From positions 367,386 through 431,385 of the forward strand of contig BDIU01000082.1 of assembly GCA_002118135.1 (NCBI GenBank): a stretch of DNA of 64,000 bases, in the 5' to 3' direction. Positions 31,198 to 43,500 of this stretch are shown here, piece by piece; within the stretch, counting starts at the first letter, position 1; every line of letters starts with the position of its first letter. The stretch comes from Trebouxia sp. TZW2008. Lineage: Eukaryota > Chlorophyta > Trebouxiophyceae > Trebouxiales > Trebouxiaceae. Both the position numbers and the translations under genes were made by a program. The notes beneath the pieces are model-generated. The model had not been told where the DNA came from and ran no database searches. It saw only the letters and a list, made by a program, of their open reading frames with translations.

Positions 31198-31531
31198 TGA
31201 GCGGAAGCGCTGCCGACAGCTAGGACAACGGCGTCTGATTGCCTGCTCCACCTCAGAGCACAGACCGAGATGACGGGTAGCGGCTCTCACGGACGGCGTG
31301 ACAAGTCAGACCCGAAGTGCAGACCGGCATCGCGCTCAAGGCGCCTCATGCCGGCAAGGAACAAAATCACAAAATCCTTGACCTGCTGGTTCCAGTCGAA
31401 GTCTGCCGTGGCGCCGTGTCCGATACTATGTGCTAGTCGTGCATGCCTGTGAGGATGCAAGAATAGGCTGGCGAACCCACCGCGAAGCCCGTGAGTAGGC
31501 AATAGAACTTGCTCCTGCCAATCACTTTACA
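31198..31531. promoter_or_regulatory. shared divergent promoter of RRM and AXDND1-like genes
   Basis: 334 bp between the two ATGs, with more CG dinucleotides than the surrounding introns. No clear TATA box. The minus-strand frame of the RRM gene stays open back to about 31290 but without an ATG, so that part is treated as 5' UTR. Confidence 0.6.
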
Positions 31532-34500
31532 ATGGCGGTCAAGCCTTTGAAGGTGCGCATCGACTTGAGTTTGCTGCCCTCAATCAGCTGATTATGTCTG
31601 AGGTCTTGCGTAATGATTACAGAGACAAGCAAACGCGCCCAACAGGGGCGTGCCTTTGGCTGCTTCGAGGCGCTGGTATGTCCTCCCTACAGACCCCTCA
31701 AACACGCGCATTCAGGGCGCATACGCAGACATATGGCAGCAATCCTCATATTCACCTAGATATGTGCGGCGCCCAGTGGGCTCACAAAGCAGCTTGGAGT
31801 TTGCTACTCCTGCCATGGTACAACGACCAGCTGCTGGTCTGACATGGCAGCAGCAGCTAGCAGCTTCAGCTCAAGCAAACCAGGTACTGTGTTACGTGTT
31901 GCCTTCAAGCTAATGCTGCACCTAATGGCGTCTGTGTTGTCATGTGTCATCATCAACAATGAGGCTTTGCTTGAGTATTAACACTGAAGTCTCATACAAA
32001 GTCTGCCAGAGCATGACGCACTTGATGTAGCTGTTGCCAGGCTGGATAGTCATGCTGTTCATTTCCGCCTGTGACAGCCTGTGCTGTTGACTGCACCATG
32101 CAATAACCAGCATCGACTTATGCTGTCATTAATGCACAATACACTCACAGACTGGCTATACTTATAGCGCAACAGCACAAGAGCGATGAGCACATCAGAA
32201 CTGCTGCCTTCTCAGCATGATCTTCACGCTTTGCCGGGGCCGCAAGACCCCTCCTTTTAGGGTTTACCCCACCCAGAGCTGGCACCCCCTGGCCCACCTG
32301 CAACAGGTGCAGCAGCTGGAGATGGCTGCAAATAGAACATGTGTCCACAATGCAATCACAAGATCTGCTGGCTTCTCAGCCCCAACTTGACGCTTTGCAG
32401 GGGCCACAAGATGCCCCTAGGGTCCCCCATTCATCTGCCAGCACCCCAGTGCCAAACCCTCCCGGCTTGCAGCAAGTACAGCAGTTGGCAAGATGGCTGC
32501 AGACAGAAACTGCCCACTTCAATGAGACATTTGCTGAGCGCCAGATGAGCAGCCCGGCCTTGGAATTTCTGATGTTGGCCACCAAACAAGCCCGCCAGCT
32601 GCACAGCAAAGCATTCCTTGAACTTACAAAACAGGTGAGCCTGTGCTGCAGCCTTATCAGGCCAAGAATGACAAGAAAACAAGATGTACATTCACATCGC
32701 TCATCTGCTAAAATATCTTGGCGCAGATCAATGCGCAGCTGTGTCATGCAGTACAAGCGCCCTTTGACCACTTGTTTGTCTTAATTGCAGTACACACAGC
32801 ACAGCCCGTGTGAACACATCAAAGCTGCAGTTTCAACAACACAAGCGTCCTGATTGGTCTTGCTCAAGGCGCTCTCACCTTGTCTGCTACATTCAACAAT
32901 AAAACCTACACATTTCAGCACATGTGGCAGGTGAGTGCAGCCCAAGTCCTGGTTGCCAGGCAGGCTTGGCTTGAGCGTTTTTGCAGGACTGCCGCGATGC
33001 TCTCACCTTGTCTGCATGAGCGCAACTTGAGTCTTAGATGTGCCAGCAGGTGAGTGAGGACTGCAGTGAGAGGGGTGAGCTGATGGCTGATGTGTGGATT
33101 GGCTACACCACTGTTCTGGAGACTGTCATGGCGCGCATGCATTCCTTGTGCCTGGAAGACAGGGACAGGTATGCCTTTCTAGCTTTGCTTCAGCTATACC
33201 TGCAGACATGACTGTACACAGTTCAGCATGGCGTGTGCATGCTTGAACACGAGATCACTCATCGACGAGATCAAAGGAGTGCTGCAGTGCTGTGGCGGCC
33301 CTTTAGCTTTGCTTCAGTTATGACTGCAGCCGTCAAGTACGACTCTACCCAAGCCAGCATACGGACAGCATGCTGGAACATGGTCACTAGGTTTGCAGCA
33401 GCGACAGCAGCAGAGCATGGCTTGCACGCTTTCACCCTGCAGCTGTGAAGCAGAACTTTGCGTGAAGCTATGGTATGTCTTTCCAGCAACTCCTGATTGT
33501 CAGTACTTTCATGGTACAGGCGGTACAAATGCGATCACTTTGAACCAGCAGTGTACTTGGTCATCTGGGCTGGGAGGCGTGCTGCAGTGCAAAGAACAGC
33601 AGTTGTGCAGCATTTGCCATTTGCTCATCTGTATGGCGCTTAGCATGCTCAGCATGCAACTGAGCAACTTGTCATGTTTCTGAAAATGCTGCATGGCCGT
33701 GATGGCAGTGAACACAAAATGCCACACTGCTTCATCTGCAAATGCTCCTCTGGCATCCCAAGCATCCTAAGCAGCAAATGCACAGCAGTGTCTCTTCAAT
33801 TATGTGGAAACCACACACAGGTGTTGTGGCAAATAATGAAAGTTTTTCTTTGATTTTGTGAAAAATGCTGCAGGGCTGTCGTGGCAGAAAGTGAGAAGCG
33901 CAACATTGCTGGAGTGCTTGGAGAGGAGATCCAGACCCTGCACTTCCAGAACCGTAGCCTGCAAGATGAAGTTGGCATGTAAGTCTCACCTGTATTAAAC
34001 TAGTAATGAAACGTTGCAGCCCCATTGTGAAGTGGTGAGCGTGGTGTAACTTAAGGCCATAGGCCATATACATAGCCGGACAATGATCACTTTGTTGCAC
34101 CACCCACATTCACATGCTTGAGTTCCTTGTGTCACTAGACCCATCATCAATTGCACATCTTGAACAAGCGCATGTAAGTCCCATCAACATTCACCCTTTG
34201 GGTCCTGTGTGACCAGATCAGTTTGGTGCACTGCTGCTGACAATAGCTCCATTGACTTTCAGGGTCAGTCAGACAATGCCTTTCTGACTGTCATAACGAA
34301 TTGCACATGATGGATCAAGCGCTGGGTTTGTGGATGTCTCTAGTCTTGCTAGACCAGGCTAGATTGCTCTTCCAGGGCCAAGCATCATCTTCAGAGTGCC
34401 TTTTTGCATTCACGCCCCTGCTCTGCCTTAGTCATAATGCTGTGGCAACAGTATGCATGTAATGACTGTGGTGGCAAAAACATCAAAGCCACAATGCTGT

Positions 34501-37500
34501 AAGAGCATTCATGCAGTGGCTGTGGTGGCAGAAACACAAGAGCCATTTTGCTGGAGTGACAGCATCATGCATGTATGGCTGTGGAGGTTTCTCTACTTCA
34601 CGTTCAATGTAAATGATTCAGCCTAGCACAACATTGAAGTGGGCAGAGACACTTGGTTGCCCCAGTACATAGTTGGCTGGTGCTGCTGAGCCTGTCTAGC
34701 ATGCTTGCTGACTGAATGGAAACTTAAATCGAAAAGTGAATGAACAGATGTGACGGCAGAAACAGAAAATGTTATACCTTCAGGCACCGTGAAGGGAGTT
34801 TGTCTGAGTAAATCCAGCCTGCGACTCACAGCATGCATGTGACGCATGCAGACTGAAAAAGCAGCTTCAGGAGGCAGCTGTCAAGGAAGCTGCTGCAGCA
34901 GCTGGCAAGGAAGGTGGCAGGCGCAACAGGAAGGCTCTCGTGACCCCCCTCGCCCCCCCTGCATCAATGGCAGGGACCCTTCCAGGTGCTTATCATGTCC
35001 TGTCCGTTCAGTGTACACATCATCAGATGGACAATCCGAGGACAATGCAGCACTATCAAAGATACGATCCACTACAGTGTGCCCATGACAAGAGCAAGTC
35101 TGGTAAAGGGATTGCTAGCAGGTTACCTTTTGCAGTCTGTCACAGGCAAAACTCAGTGCAAGGCTTATCTGAGACTTTGTACAAGTCTCAAGTGGTCCGA
35201 GATGCAGCAGAAGCAAAGATGATTGTGGCGCTTCGAGCTCAGTGATTTTGTGCAAGAGTTTTAGCTGTTCAAGACTTGCCCTTGCCTTTTCCTCAGCGTG
35301 CCCTTGATCAATCCTCATGCAGGCAAAGAACCCATGTTGTGTGACAGCTTGCACTCAATGATTCTGTGTTGCAGCTGCAGCAGCTGGCTCAAACGTGCCC
35401 CTGCTGTTTCCTCAATCTGCCCTAGGGCGAATGGCCTCTGGGATGCCTCAAGCTGCCCTGTGGGGGACTGGCCACCAGCAGAGTGAGGGGGGTTCAGGCG
35501 TGAGCCCCCCTGTGGCACTGCCACTGGGCAGATACAACTCTGTCCTGAATGATGGCCTCTTCAACTCCCTGCAGGTCAGCAGCCACACCTGACCAAGGCC
35601 TGTCCTTGCCGCTGCACCTCTTACTGTAGCAGTGTGTGGTTTTAGCACCTCGCCATCTGGCTAGTGATGCCTTGTATCCCGCACGCGCTCTGCGACAATC
35701 ACTGTGACACTCACTGCCATGACATCAGATTACGTGCTGCATGCAACCTGACTTTAGATCAAGCAAGTACAACTGGCAACGTGCGCAAACACTAAACTTG
35801 AAGTTGGCTTGTTCATTTCATCCAAAATGCATGTTGGACGGTCTGAACAGGCCCAGCTAGGCGTCTTCTGGAGCAACCAATGTCTCCAACCAGCTTGGTC
35901 TTGTGCTAATATAAACCATTTGTACTGAAAATGGAGTGTGGAGAACTCTTTGTTTACAGTCTGCCTAGGCCAGTTGAGCTGATGATGAAGAATTAGCTGT
36001 TGATGCCATGCACAATGATGTCTGCTTTGTGACATCTGCGTGGAGCAAGAGTGCAAATTCAACACGGTTTTGTGTGACTTTGATAGGTCAAGACTTTGCT
36101 TCTGATAACCAAGACTATTACCACAACTGCTATAAGCAATGCTGCTGCTGCTGCTGCTGCTGCCGCTGCCGCTGCTGAAGGTACTGCTCTGCGTCAGGGG
36201 AGCATCAATGAGCAATTGGCTGAGGCTGAGCCGGCCTACCTGGCCAAGCAGCACAGGGAGCTGCTGCTGCAGCAGCTATCACTGCTGCACCTGCTGCTGT
36301 TGCAGCCGCTGCCATGGCTTTTGCTGTTGCTGCTGCTGCTGCTGAGATATGTTGTATGACACCATGTGCAGGTGCGGCAGGGAAGTATCATTGAGGAGCT
36401 GGCTGAGGTAGAGCCAGCCTACTTGGCCAAGCAGAACAAGGAGCTGCGGCGACTGCTGGTGGAATGCCGCACTGAGCTCTATGAGGTACACTGCTGTTTT
36501 GATGGGATGATGGTGTAAACTTATTGTGCAAATGGTGTCTTAGCAGATCATGCAATGTCAGCAAAGCTTTAGAAAGGGGCATTCAGGATGTGGAGCTGAC
36601 TTACAGAGTCTGCATGAGCAGGTAGGTGGCAACATAAGCCCAGGTTACTGGTTCCTTGTGCTCTTGCGTTAGATTGTCAAGTTGCCATGCCCAACATCAG
36701 CAAACACAAGCTTCCGGTAAGCTAATGCATTTGTGATGAGCAGTCGTCAAATCATAGCAAACGCAGCTTGGCATGGACACATCATATGCTGTGCCCTGAA
36801 GCATGGGATCAGCCAAAGCAGGTGTGCATGGTGCCATTGTTAGCGGCACTTGCATAGGTGCTGGCAAGGCTATCCGCGCTTGGTTGAAGTCTGCAAAGGC
36901 AGGTGGAGCAAGCGGTGCTGCTGCAGTCACCTATCAAGCAGGACATGTGACTTCACACTGTGTAAGAACATCATGTCGCAGGTGTTCTCCTTGCAGGCTG
37001 GACATATGGCTCAACACTGTCGAAAGAGTCACCAGTCAACAATTTGCTCGAGCCAGGAAGTTTGCTGATTATATGTGGTCCCCTGCTGCTCCAGGGTCGC
37101 AATGTGCGACAGCAGGCCATGTGGCTTGGCAGCCCTGTAAGTGCTCTTCATCAATGTTCTTCATTGAATGCAAGGTATGCGTGTTGCAGGCATACAAGAG
37201 CGCAGGCGATCTGCAAAGGTAGGTGCATGAAGTGATCCTTCTGCAGTCCAAGTTGAAGCTTGCAGTGAATGAGCTTGATGCTGTGCACAGTCTAACAAAT
37301 CAAAAGTGTATGCTATGTAGGCATATGAGAGCGCAGGCGATCTGCAAAAGCAGGTTGATGAAGTGATACCCTTGCAGTCAAAACTGGAGCTAGCAGTGAA
37401 TGAGCGCGATGCTGCCATTGCGAAAGCAGAGCTGCTGACGCCTCGCCCAGGGCTGAGGGCTTTTGAAGGGCTGAGCCCAGAAGGATGCAGGAAACTTGGA

Positions 37501-40500
37501 GAAGCCTTGGAAGCTCACAGGCAGTCATCACTGTCTCATGCCACAAGCTCAAAGCTGTAACTGTGCATGCTTCTGCATTGGCCATAGTGGAAGTAGCAAT
37601 GATGACGACTTGACCAGAGCTGAGATGCTTGAAGACTCAAGCCATGAAGAATGCAGAAACTTGATGATGCTCTTGCAGCACTTGAAGCTTGCATATTGCA
37701 TGTTATGTGTTGCATGTTCAGCATTATGTATATTTCTTGCTGTTTGGCAATTAAACAATTGTGAGCACATTACAGTCTGCAGCAGGAAGACACTATTCAA
37801 GAAATTGTGTATTTTGTGACTTCAGGAAGTGGCCTTCAGAGGATTTGGCCAGGATGCTGCTGGGAGAAGAAGACACACAGCACAACAGTGTCATGCAGTC
37901 CTCGCCTTTTGTCTTTGGTTGCATGGCAAAGGCTCTGGCTGACAGGTACACCATGCACTGCTCCCCCCATGCTCAATCCAATTGGTTTAGGATAGCACAG
38001 AACCAAACTGGTTGAAAACAGTTGATTGCTCCAGTACTAACCTAGATGGGCCTGCCGAGCCTGTCTAGCACACATTTTGAATGAATGAATGAATGAATGA
38101 ATGAATGAATGAATGAATGAATGAATGAATGAATGCATGCACTGCTCCCTCCCTTGTTTCACACATCGCTTGTGCAACAACTATATGTGTCATGGTGAGA
38201 AAGGAATGGCCAAGCGCCTCAAATGTGCATTGGAAGCATCAGCTTTCATACGTCAGCATTCTGATGAAGGCAGCTTCAGCAGTTGACATATTGCATAGCC
38301 TCTGTGATGAAGCTGAGTAGTCTTGGCTTGATGTGGTTGGACACAAGCCATCCTGATTAACATGCTTACACCAAGCCAGCCTGGCAAGACAGAACTCAGG
38401 CTGCACATACCTTGCGCCTGTGCTAGACTGTGTATCATTTCATCATGATCACTGTGTTTGTTGGCTGTTAGGGCACTTGCAAGGCAGGATGTGGGCAATG
38501 CCCTAGGGCAGGCCAGCCTACAGCCCTTCCTGGCCTGGATGACTGGGCAGCAGCTGGCCTGGCTACAACGCCACATGCAGCTCACTGCTGAGGCCAACGC
38601 CCAGGTCAGTCAGCACCAATGAACGTTTCATTTTCACAGCCCACTTGCTTGTCACAGTCCTGATTTTGGCCTGTTTGAGTTTCACTTTTTGTATGTCTGC
38701 CATGCCATTGAATGGCTGGGCAGCAGCTGGCCTGGCTACAGCGCCACATGCAGCTCACTGCTGAGGCCAATGCACAGATCAGCCATCACCATATATATGT
38801 CCATTGATTCGTCATTTCAGGTTCAGACCCACTTGGGTATGAAATTGTTAGCTGCTGACCTATTTGCATCACTGAGTGAGCGACTGTGTGGCATGGCTGC
38901 AGCTTACTGCTGAGGCCAACGCACAGGTCAGCCATGACCGTCCATGCGCCTTGGGCACTCAATTCTGGTGGCAATCTTTGAAGTGATTTTGTGAGTGCTG
39001 AGTGCATTGTTGCTGGAGCAGCAGCATCAGCATGACTGCCGGATGACATCCCCTCACTGTCGAGCATATGCATGTGCTGCTGTCAGTTGCCCTCTTGCTC
39101 CTCAACACAGTCAACTCAGCAGTAAGAACAATGACATGACTGACTTCTGGTCGTGCACATGATGTTGGAAGCTGGCACTTTCCTGAAACAAGCATGCTGA
39201 CAGAGGATGTCTCTGTATTGTTCCTTGCAGCATGTGCAGCATTGATCTTGATCATGTTGTAGTTATGTCTGATGAATGTTGTGAACAGGAGGGGCAACAA
39301 CATGACTGGAGCTTGCTGGTGGACCTCATGTGTGGCTCCACTGCCAGGGGCTACACCTTCACCACTCAGTGGTATGGGTCCCTCAAGCAACACTTCCCGG
39401 TAAGCCTACCGTGATCACTCTTGGTTACTTGACACCCTCAACACGGATTCAACAGCGCCTGGGCTGAGCTGCTTGTACATGGATGCTTACTGCCTTGATG
39501 CCTTCAGTGCCCACATGTGAGCTGACACACTCTGTTTTGAGTCCGTCCAGCCTCTGTTTGTTGCTATGTTTCTGCGTCTTGCCTGTCGACCTGATGTACC
39601 CGTCACTGGGACATCAAAACTCTGCGCTAATGCTGAATTATGAGCATATGTGTAGACTTGTTGCCTGCTGCTTGCGTTCGGTCTCACTCAGTTGACCTAG
39701 GTGCCTTTCAATTGCTGCAAATCATTATGGCAACAAGGACCTGCAGCTCAGTGCTTGCGGCCTTACACATCATGACACACTGCAGGGCAAAGCCATACAT
39801 GACCTAATCAAGCTCATTGACACTGCTCGCACGCCAACCACGCTGCGTGTCTCAACCCTAGAAGCGGAGAATGACACCCTGAAACGGCAGTTGGCAGAAG
39901 CCAGAAAGGCTAGGCCAGCTGGTTTTGTTGGCAGCTCTGGCAGCGGTGATGATGATGCACGGGCCAAGGCTGAAGCCATTGCCAGGCAGAGGGAACTTGA
40001 GATGGTGGCCGACGTACCAAACCCCATCAATGAGTATGTGGAGATGTTGGAGGAAGAGGTAAGCAGCATGCAGTTTGAATGATGTTTGTGATTGTTACAG
40101 AGCAGAACTGACCAATCATTATGCATCTGAGGTCATCGAGCGGCAGAGCATTGCATGTTTGAGCAGGAAGATATGCATCAGGCAATAGAACAGCACCACC
40201 CACAGCTAAAGTACAGAAAACGACGACCAGAAACAAAAATTACCGCCCCTGCGCTTTGATCATGATTGTCATCCATGCTAGTGCCCGAAGTGGGGCTCGA
40301 ACCCACGGCCACTAGGTTAAAAGCCTAGCGCTCTACCAACTGAGCTATCCGGGCAGAGGCTGCTCAATCGGGATTTTGAGCCGGCCATGACCCCCGAAAA
40401 ATGTTACCCAGCAAGACAAGGCACAATCTTCAGAATTTGATGCAGTGGTAAGGAACTTGCCTTATTCAACAGCCTAAGGGGCTGCTGGAGCAACAGATGG

Positions 40501-43500
40501 GAAAAGCGTGACAAATTTTGACCTGCTTTTACAGGATGAGGCAGCCTTCAAGGCTGACTTTCCCAGTATGGGCAACGGAGTGGATATTCCAAGGGTTTTC
40601 AGGACCAATGGCAAGGTCCGCAACAAGAATGTGACTAAGAGGCAGACAGAAATGCTGGTGAAGGAGATTTGGAAGGTCCGCATGGCCAACCGTAAAGCAG
40701 GCAAAACAGGAGTGGACTTGGTGGAGATGATCTTCCTACACTTGCAGAAGACGAAGGGGCTTCTGCAAGCTGTCATTGAGGCAAGTCACAGCTTGCTGCT
40801 CGATGAAGATTGTGCAGTCACAGCAGTGTTTCTGTGACACGCATGTTTCACTGCATGCCTCCTGATTGTGCATCACACAACCTACATGTGTGCTGCATCG
40901 AGATTGCAGCAGCTGCAACATTTTGGCCTGCTCAAACCCAGAAGGTTGGCCTCAGAAATTGAGTGAATGGTTCTGCCTTTGCCATGGTTCCCCAATGTCA
41001 GCTCTCTCGGTGACAAGCTGAAGAAATTGAAAAGCTGAGCCGTGGCCGTCAGTGCTTACAGCTGTCATGTCTGCTGAGTGCGCACTAATGTGGCAATTTA
41101 CCGTATAAGTTTTGAGCAATGCTAGACTGCCTGTTGCAATTAAAGACTGGTCATCACCTGCTGTGTGGGTGCCAAAGCTTGCTAGTAAAAGTTATTTCTG
41201 AGCTTAATGCCTGTTTGAATGCATGGCCTGCTAGTCATGTTAGCAATGTCAAGCTGACTCACTGTAACTACCAAGTTTGTGAATATGGCTCTGTGAGAAC
41301 TCAGGATTGGCTGACTGTGATTGCAGACTGGGTACAACCTGCTGTATGGGTGCTGGAAGTATAGCTGGGATGCTGATTGTGAGCTGTTCCTCAAGATCCT
41401 GAGAGGCGAGGTCAAGGAAGACGTGTATGTGGAGCAGATTCAGCTGCAGGTGAGTTTCTACCCTGTTGTTGGCCAAGATTGCATGTAAGCACTGCAAAGT
41501 GCTATGCATCCTCAGTGATGCATATTGACTGCGTCCCTGGAAGGGCCATCAAGGTGAAATGATCAAGATATACCACAGCAATTGATGAAACAGCAGTTGG
41601 ACGCAGGCGTACACCAGACATCACCAGCTGCTAGCTGTCAAGCAGTGACTTGACCACAAACAGAAATATCTCCGCAAAGATTTCTGTGGTTGTTATGCAT
41701 GAGCACCCTCGGAGTTGCAAAGCCTCATCTCTTCTCAAAGAAGCAAACGTTTGACTTGGTGCTTATGATGAACTGTAGGAGGAGCTGGAGGCTCTGTTCA
41801 AACAGCTTGACAAGGCCACAGGCAGGGCCAGTGGGGCACTCAGCAAGAGCGATCTGGGAGAGGCTCTGCAGGCTTTCTTCAGGGTGGGGCAGCCAGGTGG
41901 CAAGACGGCAGAGCGCCATGACGAGCTGATGCAGGTGACGGTACTATCAATACAATAAGAGTAATAATTGTATTCACAAGAGTCATCGTCATAATGCTCT
42001 TTGCAATAAAAGAGTGATGTCAAGACAAGTGCAAGAGGTTTATGGCCCGAGTCCTCTACGGATCAGAATACGGAACAACGTGACAAGCTCATGCAGGTGG
42101 CATGTTCCTGCTTGTCATGCTGACTGCGTGGCTCTTTCCTGCTGCCTTTGCCTCCCCCAATCTTCCTGCAACCCCCATTCCAATCCCCGCGCCCCCTGCC
42201 AATGTCCTCTTGAAGCTGATGGAATTTGCTGGCATCATGCACTCAGTACATTGCTCTTCCTGTCTTACATATCAGGTTATGCTGCACTGTGTTGCATTAC
42301 AGTCAAGCAACGACTTTGCAGAAGGAATGCCCGCTTTATGCATCTTGTATGTTCTAAAACAGCTTTGCAAGTAACGCATTGTAGCCAGTCTTAATGTCGC
42401 TGCTCTGCTTGTGAAGCATAGGGCCAGGTGCAGCGCTACATGATGTATCTCAAGGCTGCCATCCAGCAGAGCTACTGCAACTTGACAGTGGTACATGCAA
42501 CACGAGTAACTGCATTCTGATCTGGCTCGGTCACACTGAATTGCCAGTTAGCGTTACTACTGAACATGTCACTGAGAGCTGCATGCCGGCAGGCTCTGGA
42601 TGAGAATCAGCTGGGCTGAAAATGCTGCCTGCATTATACTAACACACCCATTTATTGCTTTGTTGCATCATGTGGCAACATAATTCTTCAAGGCACAGCT
42701 GTCAGCTGCCAGTGAGCGCTACTTGTACACTGACATTGGTGCATGCGTGTGGGCAGGCTCTGGATGAGGATCAGCCAGGCAGCAAGGTCCTGTACAAGAA
42801 GCTGTTTGAGGAGGACAGGGAGTACAACCAAGGTACACATGCTCGTCGGGAAAGACAAATGCTGCATGAAATACCTATGTCTGGTAACAAGTTGAGCACA
42901 GATACAATTGTGAGCAAGCAATTTGTCACATGATACCTCCGTTGCTGCCAAACCTTTGATGCTGATGCATTGCTGCCATGATTGTGATGCTGCATGCTGC
43001 TCAATGTGTAAAGGCACTGCATATGTGTTGCATGCATGAAAAAGGATGGCATGCACTAGCTGGCCCAGTGTGATGTCGTCCCATGCTCATGACAAAAACT
43101 GACTTAGCCATATGCAGAGCAGTTTGCCAGGGCGGAACAAGACTCATTTCTGAATGAGAATATTGGGTGACACAGGGACCTCAAGACTGCCATTGCAAAT
43201 GCGAACTTTTAACAAATGCTGACTAAACCATCTGCAGGGGAGTTTGCAGAGGCAGTGCGGGATCAGTTTCTGAATGAGAGGATTGAGTACTACAAGGACC
43301 TGGAGACTGCCATTGCTGATGCTGCTGCAGCAGACGGCACCAGTATCTCCAGTGACATGTGCAACCAGGAGCATGTGAGGGCAGGGCTGATGCATCTAGA
43401 CCCTGATATGCCTGACCACACGGTAAGGCTGTCTGTAACTGCTACACTTTGGCAAATCTCGATGGCTTTTTTTGGAATCGTGATCAGCATCCACAATGAC

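Noticed and set aside
31653..31690. A GTATGT...CTACAG intron inside AXDND1-like exon 2
   Set aside because: It would be 17 nt. A better solution is the intron 31553-31622, which keeps one long frame to 31883.
36803..37222. A plus-strand open frame as extra exons of the AXDND1-like gene
   Set aside because: Ala/Gly/Lys-rich text without matching splice phases; part of it looks like a weak echo of the exon at 37321.
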